Shown: positions 8,284 through 19,199, counted from the stretch's first letter. The stretch: DNA of 64,000 nt from Azospirillum oryzae (GCF_008364795.1 NZ_VTTM01000007.1:62001-126000); one strand, 5' to 3'. The notes: a model not told the origin generated them from the sequence alone. A program made the numbers and translations.

Positions 8284-9630
8284 GGCCTCTTCCTCGCGGC
8301 GGTGCAGGCCCATCAGCCAGACCAGCAGGCACAGCGCCGGCACAGCGCCCGCCATCGACAGCAGGAAGAAGCTGACCCAGTCCATCCGCTCCGCCAGCCA
8401 GCCGGACGAGGCGCCGAACAGGTCGCCGCCCAGCTTGTACAGGCTGGACAGCAGCGCATATTGCGTCGCGGTGTAGGCGACGTTGCACAGGCTGGACAGA
8501 TAGGCGACGAAGGCCGCGGTCGCGATGCCGGCGCAGACATTCTCCACCGCCACCGTCATCGCCAGGGTCGACACGTCGTTGCCATTCCAGGCCAGCACGA
8601 CATAGCCCAGGTTCGACACCATCTGCAGGATGCCGCCGATCATCAGGCCGCGCAGAACCCCGACCTTGCCCACCAGCAACCCTCCCAGCAGCCCGCCGGC
8701 GATGGTCGCCCACAGCCCGAACAGCTTGCTGACGTTGGCGATCTCCACCTTGGTGAATCCCAGGCTGATGTAGAAGGTCGAGGACATCTGGCCGGCCAGC
8801 ACCTCCCCCAGCTTGTAGCTGGCGATGAAGGCGAGGATCACCACCCAGCCGCGCCGCTCCATGAACTGGGCGAAGGGCGCCACCACCGCCCCGTAAATCC
8901 AGGCGAGCACGACGGCGCTGCGGCCCGACAGGTGCGGCCGGTGACCCAGCCACTCCGCGATCAGCTTTTCGCGGGCGCTGGGCGGCGGCTCCTTCGGCTC
9001 GCGGCACAGCAGGATGGTGGCCATGCCGACCAGAACCAGCGCCGCCATCACTTCGTAGGCCGTGCGCCAGCCGTGGTACTGCGCGATGTAGAGCGCGCCC
9101 GCCCCCGCCGCCATCATGCCGAAGCGATAGCCCAGCACCAGCACTGCGGCACCGGCGGCCTGCTGATGCTCCTCCAGCACCTCGACGCGATAGGCATCGA
9201 CCACGATGTCCTGGCTGGCCGAGCAGAAGGCGACCAGCACGGCGCACATCGCCGTCCACCACAAATCCTGCCCGGGATCGGTGGTGCCCAGCCCCAGCAG
9301 CGCCGCGATCAGCGCCGCCTGCGCCGTCAGCGCCCAGCCGCGCCGCCGCCCGAACAGCCGCGTCATCACCGGCAGCCGCAGCCGGTCGATCAGCGGCGCC
9401 CACAGGAACTTCAGCGCATAGGGCATGGTGACCAGCGCGAACAGCCCGATGTTGGTGCGGCTGACCCCCTGTTCGGTCAGCCAGACATTCAGCGTGGCGC
9501 CGGTCAGCGCGAGCGGCAGCCCTTCGGAGAAGCCCAGGAACAGGATCGCCAGCACGCGCGGGTCGCGGTAGACCCCCAGGGCCTGCGCCCAGGAGGATAG
9601 GCGCTTTGCCCGCCAGGATGTCGCTTTCAC
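8266..9630 (-). CDS. ampG: AmpG-like muropeptide MFS permease
   Basis: A 454-residue inner-membrane transporter of the major facilitator superfamily with about 12 hydrophobic segments. The N-terminus carries FLGFSEGLPLALTGATLNVWL, and FCSASQDIVVDAYRVE follows, both characteristic of AmpG. AmpG imports GlcNAc-anhydroMurNAc peptides released by cell-wall turnover for recycling. The gene is monocistronic. Its upstream side contains a long inverted repeat at 9663-9719 that may lie in its 5' leader. Confidence 0.88.
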   Translation of the reverse strand: MKATSWRAKRLSSWAQALGVYRDPRVLAILFLGFSEGLPLALTGATLNVWLTEQGVSRTNIGLFALVTMPYALKFLWAPLIDRLRLPVMTRLFGRRRGWALTAQAALIAALLGLGTTDPGQDLWWTAMCAVLVAFCSASQDIVVDAYRVEVLEEHQQAAGAAVLVLGYRFGMMAAGAGALYIAQYHGWRTAYEVMAALVLVGMATILLCREPKEPPPSAREKLIAEWLGHRPHLSGRSAVVLAWIYGAVVAPFAQFMERRGWVVILAFIASYKLGEVLAGQMSSTFYISLGFTKVEIANVSKLFGLWATIAGGLLGGLLVGKVGVLRGLMIGGILQMVSNLGYVVLAWNGNDVSTLAMTVAVENVCAGIATAAFVAYLSSLCNVAYTATQYALLSSLYKLGGDLFGASSGWLAERMDWVSFFLLSMAGAVPALCLLVWLMGLHRREEEAAVPAQ

Positions 9631-9662
9631 CGGGGAGGCTCCTCTCGGGCGTGGTCGGTTTC

Positions 9663-9719
9663 CCCCCGATGTATACTGGCCGCGGGCGCAGGCCGCCAGC
9701 GGCCCTTATATATCGGGGG
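9663..9719. repeat. Long imperfect inverted repeat upstream of ampG
   Basis: The outer arms CCCCCGATGTATA and TATATATCGGGGG pair with one G-T wobble. After a two-base mismatch the inner arms GGCCGC and GCGGCC continue the stem around a 15-base loop. The element lies 33 bases upstream of the ampG start. It may be an operator with TATA-rich halves or a hairpin in the ampG leader. Confidence 0.45.
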
Positions 9720-9934
9720 TCGGGGCGAATGCGGGGCGAAGTTCCTTTCATCTGAAATCACCCACGGTGGCAGGCGACCTGTCCCATTGGCACAGCATTG
9801 CCGGCAGGCGGGCCTAAACTGTGGAAAAGTTACCGCGAGTCGCGCTATAGAGTACCCCCCACGGGTTTCGCCGCCGGTCGTTCGCCGCCCGCCCGGCCCC
9901 CGTTCCGCAATCGTCAAGGAAGAGCAGGCGCGTC

Positions 9935-11326
9935 ATGGTCGAGCGTTGGACACCCGCCAGTTGGAAGACGAAACCGGCGAAGCAGTTGCCGACTTATCCC
10001 GACCAGTCCAAGGTCGAGGCGGTCGAACAGCGTCTGTCCTCCTATCCGCCGCTCGTCTTCGCCGGCGAGGCCCGCCGGCTGAAGGCCAAGCTGGCCGAGG
10101 CCGCCGCCGGCCAGGCCTTCCTGCTGCAGGGCGGCGACTGCGCCGAGAGCTTCGCCGAGTTCCACCCCAACAACATCCGCGACACCTTCCGCGTCCTGCT
10201 GCAGATGGCCGTGGTGCTGACCTTCGGCGCCTCGATTCCGGTCATCAAGGTCGGCCGCATGGCCGGCCAGTTCGCCAAGCCGCGTTCGGCCGACATGGAG
10301 ACGATCGACGGGGTCGAGCTGCCGTCCTACCGCGGCGACATCATCAACGGCTTCGATTTCACCAGCGATGCCCGCGTTCCCGATCCGGAACGCATGATGC
10401 AGGCCTACACCCAGGCCGCCGCGACGCTGAACCTGCTGCGCGCCTTCGCCCAGGGCGGTTACGCCGACCTGCATAAGGTCCATCAGTGGACGCTGAGCTT
10501 CGTCGAGAAGTCGCCGGCCGGCGAGCATTTCCAGGAGCTGGCCAACCGCCTGGACGAGACGCTGGCCTTCATGGCCGCCTGCGGCATCACCGCGGAGACC
10601 ACGCCGCAGCTGCGCGAGACCGACTTCTTCACCAGCCACGAGGCGCTGCTGCTGCCGTTCGAGCAGGCGCTGACCCGCGTCGACAGCACCACCGGCGACT
10701 GGTACGACGTGTCGGCCCACATGCTGTGGATCGGCGACCGCACCCGCCAGCCCGACGGCGCCCATGTCGAGTTCCTGCGCGGGGTGAAGAACCCGATCGG
10801 CCTGAAGTGCGGCCCGACCACCGACCCGGACGAGCTGATCCGCCTGATCGACATCCTGAACCCGACCAACGAGGCCGGGCGCCTGACGCTGATCGTGCGC
10901 ATGGGTTCCGACAAGGTGGCGGAGAAGTTCCCGCCGTTGCTGCGCAAGGTCCAGCGCGAAGGCCGCACCGTTGTGTGGTCCTGCGACCCGATGCACGGCA
11001 ACACGATCAAGTCGACCACCGGCTACAAGACCCGTCCGGTCGAGCGGGTGCTGGCCGAGGCGCGCGGCTTCTTCGAGGTGCATCAGGCCGAAGGCACCCA
11101 TGCCGGCGGCGTGCACTTCGAGCTGACCGGCCAGGACGTGACGGAGTGCACGGGCGGCGCCCAGGCGATCACCGACCACAATCTGGCCCTGCGCTACCAC
11201 ACCGCCTGCGATCCGCGTCTGAACGCCAGCCAGTCGCTGGAACTGGCCTTCCTGCTGTCGGAAAAGCTGAAGGAAGGCCGCCAAACCCGCGAGGCCCAGC
11301 GCCGCGCCGCGATGGCTGCCGAATAA
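9935..11326 (+). CDS. Class II DAHP synthase (3-deoxy-7-phosphoheptulonate synthase)
   Basis: It condenses phosphoenolpyruvate and erythrose-4-phosphate, the first step of the shikimate pathway for aromatic amino acids. The 463 residues match the class II (plant/actinobacterial-type) family: [15 protein letters not shown] at the N-terminus, [14 protein letters not shown], a Lys/Arg-rich [14 protein letters not shown], the [10 protein letters not shown] metal/PEP region, and [15 protein letters not shown] near the C-terminus. It lacks the class I fold signatures. Class II enzymes in other bacteria can bind chorismate mutase; one is encoded 15.6 kb downstream (26913-27806), but no link is shown here. 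A textbook terminator follows. Confidence 0.95.
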   Translation: MVERWTPASWKTKPAKQLPTYPDQSKVEAVEQRLSSYPPLVFAGEARRLKAKLAEAAAGQAFLLQGGDCAESFAEFHPNNIRDTFRVLLQMAVVLTFGASIPVIKVGRMAGQFAKPRSADMETIDGVELPSYRGDIINGFDFTSDARVPDPERMMQAYTQAAATLNLLRAFAQGGYADLHKVHQWTLSFVEKSPAGEHFQELANRLDETLAFMAACGITAETTPQLRETDFFTSHEALLLPFEQALTRVDSTTGDWYDVSAHMLWIGDRTRQPDGAHVEFLRGVKNPIGLKCGPTTDPDELIRLIDILNPTNEAGRLTLIVRMGSDKVAEKFPPLLRKVQREGRTVVWSCDPMHGNTIKSTTGYKTRPVERVLAEARGFFEVHQAEGTHAGGVHFELTGQDVTECTGGAQAITDHNLALRYHTACDPRLNASQSLELAFLLSEKLKEGRQTREAQRRAAMAAE

Positions 11327-11345
11327 CCAGCTGCGGAAGCAAATC

Positions 11346-11372
11346 GGGGGGCGCTTTGGCGCCCCCCTTTTT
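11346..11372 (+). terminator. Rho-independent terminator of DAHP synthase
   Basis: GGGGGGCGC and GCGCCCCCC enclose TTTG and are followed by TTTTT. It lies 20 bases after the stop codon. Confidence 0.88.
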
Positions 11373-11382
11373 CATGCCCCGA

Positions 11383-12444
11383 TTACCGTTCGATTTCCTT
11401 GTTCCAGCGCTGGTTCCAGTCCGGGCGCTTCTCGTTGATGACGTCCCAGTCCACCGTGACGGCGTTCTTCATGTAACCCTGGAACTTGTTCATCTCGTCG
11501 GCGACGTCGGCCGGCGCCGTGACCTTGGTGTTGGACGGGATCTGCGCGCCATACTGCAGGGCGGCGAGTTGCGCTTCCGGACCCAGCAGATAGGCGGCGA
11601 GCTTCTGCGCGGCCTCGTTGTCCGGGTTCTTGGCGACGACGCATTCGCCGACCATCAGCACGACCGAGCCTTCCTTGGGCTGGGCGTATTCCACCGGGAT
11701 GCCCTTGGCCTTCAGGCTGCCGACGCCGGTCGGGGTCAGCGGGAAGATGGCCGCCTCGTTGGTCTGGACCATCTCGGCGATCTTGGCGGAGCTGGGGATG
11801 TATTCCAGCACGTTCGGGCCGATGGTCTTGCGCCAGGTGGTGAAGCCCGGATCGACGTTGGCCTCGGTGCCGCCCTTGATGCGGTTGTACATCAGGAAGG
11901 CGTGCAGGCCGAAGGAGCTGCTGGCGGCCGACTGGACGACGACCTTGCCCTTGTACTTGGGGTCGGCCAGATCCATCCAGCTGGTCGGCGGCGCCCAGCC
12001 CTTCTCGTCGAACATCGCCTTGTTATAGGCCAGCCCGGTCATGCCCATGTTCACGCCGACCGCCATGTCGCCCTTCATGCGCGACGACGGATAGACGTCG
12101 TTCAGCACCGGCGAGCTGTCCATCTTCTGGCACAGGCCCATGCCGATGGCGCGGTACATCAGCCCGTCGTCCAGGAAGACGACGTGCATCTGCGGATTGT
12201 CCTTCTGCGCCTGCAGCTTGGCCAGGATGTCGGACGAGGTGCCGGGGACCACCACCACCTTGATGCCGGTCGCCTTCTCGAAGGCGGGGAAGACATGCTC
12301 GGTGTAGGTCTTCTCCATCGTGCCGCCGTTCATGCCGATATAGACCGTCTTGGTCTGGGCGGCGGCGGGGGTGGAGAGCGCGGCGGCCGCCGTGATGGCA
12401 ACCGTGGCGAGACCGGTGAGCGACAGGTTACGCAAGCTGGGCAT
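11383..12444 (-). CDS. Polyamine-type ABC transporter substrate-binding protein
   Basis: A 353-residue periplasmic binding protein of the PotD/PotF-like family. A signal peptide is visible (LATVAITAAAALSTPAAAQT). The mature domain starts KTVYIGMNGGTMEKTYTEHVFPAFEKATGIKV and contains MTGLAYNKAMFDEKGW, typical of extracellular solute-binding family 1/spermidine-putrescine proteins. The start at 12444 follows GGAGG (12451-12455) at six bases; the frame stays open further upstream but only as antisense of the next gene. It is the last gene of the leftward ABC-oxidase operon. The ligand is unknown; an amine or opine-like compound fits the linked dehydrogenase. Confidence 0.85.
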   Translation of the reverse strand: MPSLRNLSLTGLATVAITAAAALSTPAAAQTKTVYIGMNGGTMEKTYTEHVFPAFEKATGIKVVVVPGTSSDILAKLQAQKDNPQMHVVFLDDGLMYRAIGMGLCQKMDSSPVLNDVYPSSRMKGDMAVGVNMGMTGLAYNKAMFDEKGWAPPTSWMDLADPKYKGKVVVQSAASSSFGLHAFLMYNRIKGGTEANVDPGFTTWRKTIGPNVLEYIPSSAKIAEMVQTNEAAIFPLTPTGVGSLKAKGIPVEYAQPKEGSVVLMVGECVVAKNPDNEAAQKLAAYLLGPEAQLAALQYGAQIPSNTKVTAPADVADEMNKFQGYMKNAVTVDWDVINEKRPDWNQRWNKEIER

Positions 12445-12479
12445 GCATGTCCTCCATTGGGCCAAAGTGGGTGAAGTCT

Positions 12480-13598
12480 TTAAGCGGTTGGTGCAAAGCG
12501 GTCGATGCGGAAAGCCTCCAGCGGCATCGGCGTCTCGCCGCTGGTGACCAGTTCGGCCAGCGTCTGGCCGACGCCGGGGCCGATCTGGAAGCCGGCGCCG
12601 GAGAAGCCGAAGGCGTGGAACAGGCCGGGGGTGGTGCGGCTGGGGCCGATGACCGGGTTGCGGTCGGGCGTGTAGCCCTCCACCCCGGTCCAGCAGCGGA
12701 TGACGTGGGCATGGCGCAGTTGCGGGAACAGCTCCGCCGCGTCGCGCATCAGGGTCAGCACGGCGTCGCGCTGCGGACGGGCGCGGTCGGCGTCCAGCGC
12801 GAAGCCGCGCCCGCCACCGACCACCATGTTGCCGCGCGGCACCTGCCGGCCATAGACGCCGCCGCCCTCCACCCCGATGTTGACGTCGAGGAAGCGGGGC
12901 AGCGGCTCCGTCACCGCCATGTTGGGGTGGAGCGATTCCAGCGGCACCGGTTCGCCGAACGCCTCCGCCACCCGCCATGACCAGGCCCCGGCGGTGTTCA
13001 GCAGGTGGCGGGCGCGGACTTCCAACGCGTCGCCGCTCAGCAGGACGAAGCGGTCGCCGTCCTTCTCGACCCGGTCGACCGGCGTCTGCTCGCGCACCAC
13101 TGCGCCCAACTTGGCCGCTGCGCGGGCGAAGGCGGGGGAGACGAGGCGCGGGTTGGCGTGGCCGTCCTCTGGGCAGAGCGACCCGCCGAGCGCACGGTCG
13201 CCAAGCGCCGGCCAGCGCCGGCGGAACTCCTCGCCTGTGATGATCTCCAGCCCGAGGCCGAAACCCTGGCTGCGCTCGCGGTAGGCGATCAGCGACTCCA
13301 GATCGGCTTCGCTGCGCGCCAACTTCAGATGGCCGGAGCGGATGTACTCGGCGTCGGTGCCAAGCAGTTCCGGAAGCCGGCCCCAGATGGCGTGGGCGCG
13401 CTGGGACAGCGGCAGTTGTTCCAGCGGGCGGCCCTGCCGGCGCACGCCGCCGAAATTGACGCCGCTCGCCTTGGCGCCGCACCAGTCGCGCTCCAGCAGG
13501 GTGACCGACAGGCCGGCCTGCCGCAGGAACAGCGCCGCCGACCCGCCGACGATCCCGCCGCCGACGATGGCGACATCGCACTCGATCCGTTCCCGCAT
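12480..13598 (-). CDS. FAD oxidoreductase, HcnC/opine-oxidase beta-like subunit
   Basis: This is a 372-residue DAO-family flavoprotein with the FAD motif DVAIVGGGIVGGSAALFLRQ at the N-terminus. WTGVEGYTPDRNPVIGPS and GFSGAGFQIGPGVGQ near the C-terminus match glycine/sarcosine/opine oxidases. With the two upstream genes it forms an alpha-beta-gamma set like HcnABC (hydrogen cyanide synthase), OoxAB/NoxAB (opine oxidases) or bacterial sarcosine and proline dehydrogenases. These remove hydride from a secondary or primary amine carbon. ATG 13598 is preferred over GTG 13601 because GGAGG lies seven bases upstream. The start overlaps the stop of the upstream subunit. Confidence 0.85.
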   Translation of the reverse strand: MRERIECDVAIVGGGIVGGSAALFLRQAGLSVTLLERDWCGAKASGVNFGGVRRQGRPLEQLPLSQRAHAIWGRLPELLGTDAEYIRSGHLKLARSEADLESLIAYRERSQGFGLGLEIITGEEFRRRWPALGDRALGGSLCPEDGHANPRLVSPAFARAAAKLGAVVREQTPVDRVEKDGDRFVLLSGDALEVRARHLLNTAGAWSWRVAEAFGEPVPLESLHPNMAVTEPLPRFLDVNIGVEGGGVYGRQVPRGNMVVGGGRGFALDADRARPQRDAVLTLMRDAAELFPQLRHAHVIRCWTGVEGYTPDRNPVIGPSRTTPGLFHAFGFSGAGFQIGPGVGQTLAELVTSGETPMPLEAFRIDRFAPTA

Positions 13599-14998
13599 CA
13601 CGCGACCTCCCGCCGCTGGGCGCCCGCGGAAACCGGCAGCGGCTTGATCGGGGGCTGTGCCCGCAGGCGCCCCACCCCGTCAGGACCGGTGCCGAGCGTG
13701 CGGGACAGCAGTTCCGCCGTGGTGGCGCCGCACATGCGGCCCTGGCAGCGGCCCATGCCGGCGCGGGTCAACGCCTTGGCGCGGTTCATCTCGCGGGCCT
13801 GTCCGCTGCGGGCGACCTCGCGCACCGCACCGGCGGTGATGCCTTCGCAGCGGCAGATCATCGTGTCGTCGGCGATGGCGTCGGCCCAGTCCGCCGGGAA
13901 GGGGAAGGCCGCCGACAGGCTGCGGCGGAAGGCGGCGATGCGGGCGAGCCGGCCGTCCAACTCCTTCACCCGTGCAGCCTCGACCGGCCGGCCGAGATCC
14001 TCCAGCAGGGCCAGCGCCGCGCGTTCCCCCGCCAGTTCCGCCGCATCGGCACCGGCGATGCCGCTGCCGTCGCCGGCCAGATAGACGCCGGGAACCGAGC
14101 TGCGCCCTGCCCCGTCACGCTCCGGCAGCCACGCCCGGTCGGCCTCGTCGAAGCGGAAGCGGCAGCCGGCGAGGTCGGCAAGCTGGGTCTCCGACCGCAG
14201 GCCAAGCCCGAAAGCGACGGCATCGCAGTCCGTGCGCCGTTCCTGACCGCGCGCATCACGCCAGACCAGCGCATCGACCCGCTCCGTCCCCTCGGCGCGC
14301 ACCGGGCGCACGCCGTTGTGGATGGGCACGCCATGGGCGCGCAGCCAGCCGACGTACAGCAGCCCCTTCGCCAGCGTCGCCGGATCGCGCAGCATGCCGG
14401 CGGTGGCGCGGGCCTGGACGGCGAAGGGCGTTGTGTCGAACACCCCAGTCACCTCGACCCCGGCCTTCAGATACTGGTAGGCGACCAGATAGAGCAGCGG
14501 CCCGGTGCCGAGGAAAGCGACCCGCCGGCCGATGGCGCAGCCCTGGAACTTCAGCGCCACCTGCGACCCGCCGAGCGTGAAGACGCCGGGCAGCGTCCAG
14601 CCGGGGAAGGGCAGCACGCGGTCGGTGGCCCCCGTCGCCAGGATCAGATGGCTGAAGGGCAAGGCCTCGCTCGCCCCGTCGCACAGCAGGTCGAGCGCGC
14701 CCGCCTCGCAGTTCCACACCAGTGTGCGTGGGCGGTAATCCACCCGGTCGCGGATAGCCGCCATGGCGCGGTGGACCGCGTCGGCCTTGCCCGCTTCGAA
14801 GCCGTACAGCGCGTTCTTGGGCCGGGTAAAGCCGCCGTCCGGAGGCTGGCGGTAAATCTGGCCACCCCAGCGCGCCGCCTCGTCCACCACCACCGGGCGC
14901 AGACCGGCGGCGACCAACTGTTCCGCCGCGCGGATGCCGGCCGGGCCGGCGCCGACGATGACGGGGGCCAAACCAGCCGAAGGGAGATGTTCGCTCAC
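13598..14998 (-). CDS. FAD/[2Fe-2S] oxidoreductase, HcnB/opine-oxidase-like subunit
   Basis: About 466 residues. The N-terminal FAD fold is APVIVGAGPAGIRAAEQL; the second, NAD-like fold is GRRVAFLGTGPLLYLVAYQYL. A C-terminal BFD-like [2Fe-2S] module is visible as MICRCEGITAGAV with GRCQGRMCG downstream, giving four cysteines. This is the layout of HcnB and of opine-oxidase A subunits. The GTG start at 14998 overlaps the stop of the small ferredoxin-like gene by four bases, and the downstream end overlaps the next subunit, so all three are coupled for one complex. The substrate cannot be read from the sequence. Confidence 0.87.
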   Translation of the reverse strand: MSEHLPSAGLAPVIVGAGPAGIRAAEQLVAAGLRPVVVDEAARWGGQIYRQPPDGGFTRPKNALYGFEAGKADAVHRAMAAIRDRVDYRPRTLVWNCEAGALDLLCDGASEALPFSHLILATGATDRVLPFPGWTLPGVFTLGGSQVALKFQGCAIGRRVAFLGTGPLLYLVAYQYLKAGVEVTGVFDTTPFAVQARATAGMLRDPATLAKGLLYVGWLRAHGVPIHNGVRPVRAEGTERVDALVWRDARGQERRTDCDAVAFGLGLRSETQLADLAGCRFRFDEADRAWLPERDGAGRSSVPGVYLAGDGSGIAGADAAELAGERAALALLEDLGRPVEAARVKELDGRLARIAAFRRSLSAAFPFPADWADAIADDTMICRCEGITAGAVREVARSGQAREMNRAKALTRAGMGRCQGRMCGATTAELLSRTLGTGPDGVGRLRAQPPIKPLPVSAGAQRREVA

Positions 14999-15285
14999 GA
15001 CGTCCACTCCCCGCCGCTCAGCAGGCGCATGCCATCGGCGATGAAGGTGCCGCAGGCGCGCAGGCGCTCGCCCTCCTCCGTCCGCACCCAGCAATCCTGG
15101 CAGGCGCCCATCATGCAGAATCCGGCGCGCGGGCTGTCGGCGAACTCCGTCCGGCGCAGCCGCTCGGCATTGGTGAGCATTGCGGTCATGACGGTGTCGC
15201 CCTCCAGCGCCTCCACCGGGCGCCCGTCGAGGGTAAAGCGGACCACGCGCCGGCCCTGTTCGGCCACACGCTGCAGCAAAGCCAT
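14995..15285 (-). CDS. Small (2Fe-2S)-binding subunit, HcnA-like
   Basis: A 96-residue ferredoxin-like protein with the cluster motif CMMGACQDC and a later Cys in RACGTF, as in HcnA and the N-terminal part of sarcosine oxidase alpha. The N-terminal strand RRVVRFTLDGRPVEALEGDTVMTAML is the usual HcnA beginning. It is the first of three coupled oxidoreductase subunits and lies 42 bases after an ABC permease gene, so uptake and oxidation genes share a transcript. Confidence 0.88.
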   Translation of the reverse strand: MALLQRVAEQGRRVVRFTLDGRPVEALEGDTVMTAMLTNAERLRRTEFADSPRAGFCMMGACQDCWVRTEEGERLRACGTFIADGMRLLSGGEWTS

Positions 15286-15327
15286 GATGACTGGTCTCCG
15301 AAGAGAAAGGACGGCCGGAACGGATGC

Positions 15328-16122
15328 TCAGTGCTGGCCGACCAGGATGCGGTCCAACCCATAGACGCGGTCGAGCAGAAGAACGGCGACCGCGGTGATG
15401 CCGATGATGAGAGCCGACACCGCCGCCATCATCGGGTCGATGGATTCGGTGGCGTACATGTACATCCGCACCGGCAGCGTCACCGTGGACGGCGAGGTGA
15501 TGAAGATGGACATGGTCAGCTCGTCGAAGCTGTTGATGAAGGCGATCAGCCAGCCGCCGGTGACACCGGGCAGGATCATCGGCAGGGTGACGCGGCGGAA
15601 CACGGTGGCCTCGCTGGCTCCCAGCGAGAAGGCCGCCTGCTCCACGCTGCGGTCGAAGCCGGAAATCGCCGCGATCAGCAGGCGCATGACATAGGGCGTG
15701 ACGATCACGATGTGCGCCGCCACCAGCCAGCCGAAGCTGCCCGTCGCGCCGACGATGGCGAACAGCCGCAGCATGGCGACGCCCAGCACCAGATGGGGGA
15801 TGATCAGCGGCGACAGGAACAGTGCATTCAGGAAACCGCGGCCGGGAAACTCCCAGCGCGTGATGGCGAGGGACGCCGGCACCGCCAGCACCACCGCCAG
15901 CGTCGCCGACAGCACGGCGAGCCACAGGCTGTTCCAGAAGGACTGGACGAAGTCCGGATGGTGGAACACCGCATCGAACCAGCGCAGCGAGAAGCCGTTG
16001 GTCGGCAGCGACAGCGTGTTCTCGGGCGTGAAGGCGACGAGGCAGACGATGGCCAGCGGCGCCAGCATGAAGATGACGACTGCCGTATGGAAGATCAGGG
16101 CGACGGGTCCGTTGCGGGTCAT
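15328..16122 (-). CDS. ABC permease, PotC/PotI-like
   Basis: A 264-residue inner-membrane permease with about six hydrophobic helices. The binding-protein-dependent (EAA) loop is seen around EQAAFSLGASEATVFRRVTLPMILPG. The N-terminus RNGPVALIFHTAVVIFMLAPLAIV and the sequence TPENTLSLPTNGFSLRWF are typical of the second spermidine/putrescine permease. It pairs with the permease encoded immediately upstream at 16130. Confidence 0.88.
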   Translation of the reverse strand: MTRNGPVALIFHTAVVIFMLAPLAIVCLVAFTPENTLSLPTNGFSLRWFDAVFHHPDFVQSFWNSLWLAVLSATLAVVLAVPASLAITRWEFPGRGFLNALFLSPLIIPHLVLGVAMLRLFAIVGATGSFGWLVAAHIVIVTPYVMRLLIAAISGFDRSVEQAAFSLGASEATVFRRVTLPMILPGVTGGWLIAFINSFDELTMSIFITSPSTVTLPVRMYMYATESIDPMMAAVSALIIGITAVAVLLLDRVYGLDRILVGQH

Positions 16123-16129
16123 GGCATCC

Positions 16130-17031
16130 TCACCCCAGCCGGCGGCGGTAATGGCCTTCCACCAGACGGTGGTAGGTCAGCATGACGATCAGGTTGGCGA
16201 TCAGCAGAAGGGCGGCGACCGCGGCACCCATCGGCCAGTTCAGGTCGCTGAGATACTGGTCGTAGACCACCGTCGCGACCATCTTCAGCCGCCGCCCGCC
16301 GAGCAGGCCGGGGATGGCGAAGGCGCTGGCGCTGAGGCCGAAGACGATCAGGCTTCCCGACAGGATGCCGGGGAGGATCTGCGGCGCCACCACCCGGACG
16401 ATGGCCGTGCCGCGCGAGGCGCCGAAGGACAGCGCCGCCTGCTCCACCGCCGGATCCAGCTTCTGCAGCGAGGTCCAGACCGGGATGACCATGAAGGGCA
16501 GCATGACGTGGACCAGCGCCACGATCACCGTGCCTTCGGTGTAGAGCAGCCGCATGCGGCCGATGCCGAACGCCATCAGCGCGGCGTTCACCGGCCCTTC
16601 CGGCCCCAGCAGCATGCTCCAGCCGAAGGCGCGCACGACCACCGAGACCAGCAGCGGCGCCAGGATCACCAGCAGGAAGATCGACCGCCAGGGGTTGCTC
16701 ATCCGGCTGAGGATGTAGGCCTCGGGCACGCCGATCACCACGCAGATGGCGGTCGCCAGCGCCGAAATCCGGAAGGTGCGCAGGAAGATTTCCAGGTAAT
16801 ACTCGTCGGTCAGGACCGACAGGTAATGTTCCAGCGTGAAGCCGCTGGTGCGCCCGGTCGCATAGTCAAACTGGTTGAAGGACAAGAGCGCCGTCAGGAA
16901 CAGCGGGATCAGCACCAGCGCGGCGAACAGCAATGCCGCCGGTGCCGACAGGAACAGCGGCGCGGTGGGGAAACGGCGCTCATGCGTCTCCTCGTCCGGC
17001 GAGGCCGGGGCGGTGTCGGGAACGGTGGCGC

Positions 17032-17035
<4 letters not shown>
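16130..17035 (-). CDS. ABC permease, PotB/PotH-like
   Basis: A 301-residue permease with about six transmembrane helices. The EAA loop is visible in EQAALSFGASRGTAIVRVVAPQILPG. The Pro/Glu-rich N-terminal about 25 residues are cytosolic. The ATG at 17035 overlaps the ATPase gene stop as ATGA, while the next permease starts seven bases after this stop. It forms the membrane channel with the PotC-like partner. Confidence 0.88.
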
Positions 17036-18126
<1,091 letters not shown>

Positions 18127-18221
18127 GGGGGAATTCTCCCTCTTGCGAAAATTGGCCTCGGTCTCCGGGCCTCACCTGTTGCCCCGATGGTTCCGCCGCA
18201 CCCCGGGTCGCGTCAATCCGC

Positions 18222-18269
18222 TTTTTCCATAGATAGAAAAGATTTTGCAAAAGCTTCCGATATGCGGAA
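18222..18269. promoter_or_regulatory. Candidate IclR operator region
   Basis: Two palindromic elements lie in the divergent region: TTTTCC...GAAAA around 18222-18241, and TTCCG-ATATG-CGGAA at 18255-18269 (perfect arms). The tract is AT-rich compared with its surroundings. A regulator binding site for the IclR protein is inferred from position. Confidence 0.4.
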
Positions 18270-18314
18270 TAGATGGGGCAGCCAACATCACCGATTTTCA
18301 GGAAGAGGCTGGAA

Positions 18315-19199
18315 ATGAGCGCCGACACCCGCAGCAAGCCCAACAAGGGTTCCGGTGGCGAAAATGCCGGCGCCCCCGGCTCATTGGAAGAAGCGGGCGG
18401 CAAATCCAGCCTGCAGCGCGGGTTGGCGATCCTGCGCCTGCTGGCCTCCTCCAACGAAACGGGGGCGCGGCTGACCGACATCTCGCGCGCCCTCGACCTT
18501 ACCCCGCCGACCGTCCACCGCCTGCTGAAGATCCTGGTGGAGGAGGGGATGGCGGAGGCCGACAAGGCGACCAAGCGCTACCGGCTGGGCATCGACCTGT
18601 TCGGTCTGGCGGCCCAGGCCGGCAACCCGAACAACCTGCGCGACATCTGCCGGCCGATCCTGCTCCGGCTGTCGGCGACCCTGCGCGACACCATTTTCCT
18701 GCTGGTGCGCAGCGGCTTCGACGCCGTGTGCCTGGACCGCAGCGAGGGGCCCTTCCCCATCCGCTCCTTCACCGGCGACATCGGCGGCCGGGTGACGCTG
18801 GGGGTCGGCCAGGGCAGCCTTGCCATCATGGCCTTCCTGCATGAGGAGGAGCGGGAGGAGGTGATCCGCTTCAACCTGCCGCGCATGCAGGGCGTGGGCA
18901 TCATCGACGAGGTGTATCTGCGCACGGAGATCGCACGGGTGCGCGATCTCGGCTATGCCAGCCGTTCCACCGGCCTGCTGCCGGGCATGTCGGGCGTGGC
19001 GGTTCCTGTGCTTGACCGCGACGGCCACGCGGTGGCCGCGCTCAGCGTCGGCACGATCAGCGAGCGGCTGAACGAAGAGCGTTTGCCGGTGGTGGTCGAC
19101 ATCCTGAAACGCGAATCCGCCGCCATCAGCCGACAGTTGAACCCCTTCGATCCCGTCCTCCGCCGTCCCGCCGCAATTCTGGGCGGCGGCCCGGCATGA
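18315..19199 (+). CDS. IclR-family transcriptional regulator
   Basis: About 294 residues. The N-terminal winged helix runs [17 protein letters not shown]...[22 protein letters not shown] (about residues 30-90). The C-terminal IclR effector domain includes [23 protein letters not shown]. IclR proteins are small-molecule-responsive repressors or activators, commonly of an adjacent catabolic operon. Here that is the divergent amine-type ABC/oxidase operon. The ATG at 18315 follows a GGAAGAGG/GGAA purine stretch; an upstream in-frame ATG at 18273 lacks one. The stop overlaps the start of a tiny DUF2256 gene (ATGA). Confidence 0.9.
   Translation: MSADTRSKPNKGSGGENAGAPGSLEEAGGKSSLQRGLAILRLLASSNETGARLTDISRALDLTPPTVHRLLKILVEEGMAEADKATKRYRLGIDLFGLAAQAGNPNNLRDICRPILLRLSATLRDTIFLLVRSGFDAVCLDRSEGPFPIRSFTGDIGGRVTLGVGQGSLAIMAFLHEEEREEVIRFNLPRMQGVGIIDEVYLRTEIARVRDLGYASRSTGLLPGMSGVAVPVLDRDGHAVAALSVGTISERLNEERLPVVVDILKRESAAISRQLNPFDPVLRRPAAILGGGPA

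Noticed and set aside
9788..9800. Sigma-54-like TGGCACAGCATTGC before the DAHP synthase gene
   Set aside because: GG and GC are nine bases apart instead of ten, a spacing that RpoN does not tolerate.
13598..15925. Extension of the HcnB-like gene to 775 codons
   Set aside because: Upstream of 14998 the frame only runs through the small Fe-S gene and a permease gene in a wrong frame.
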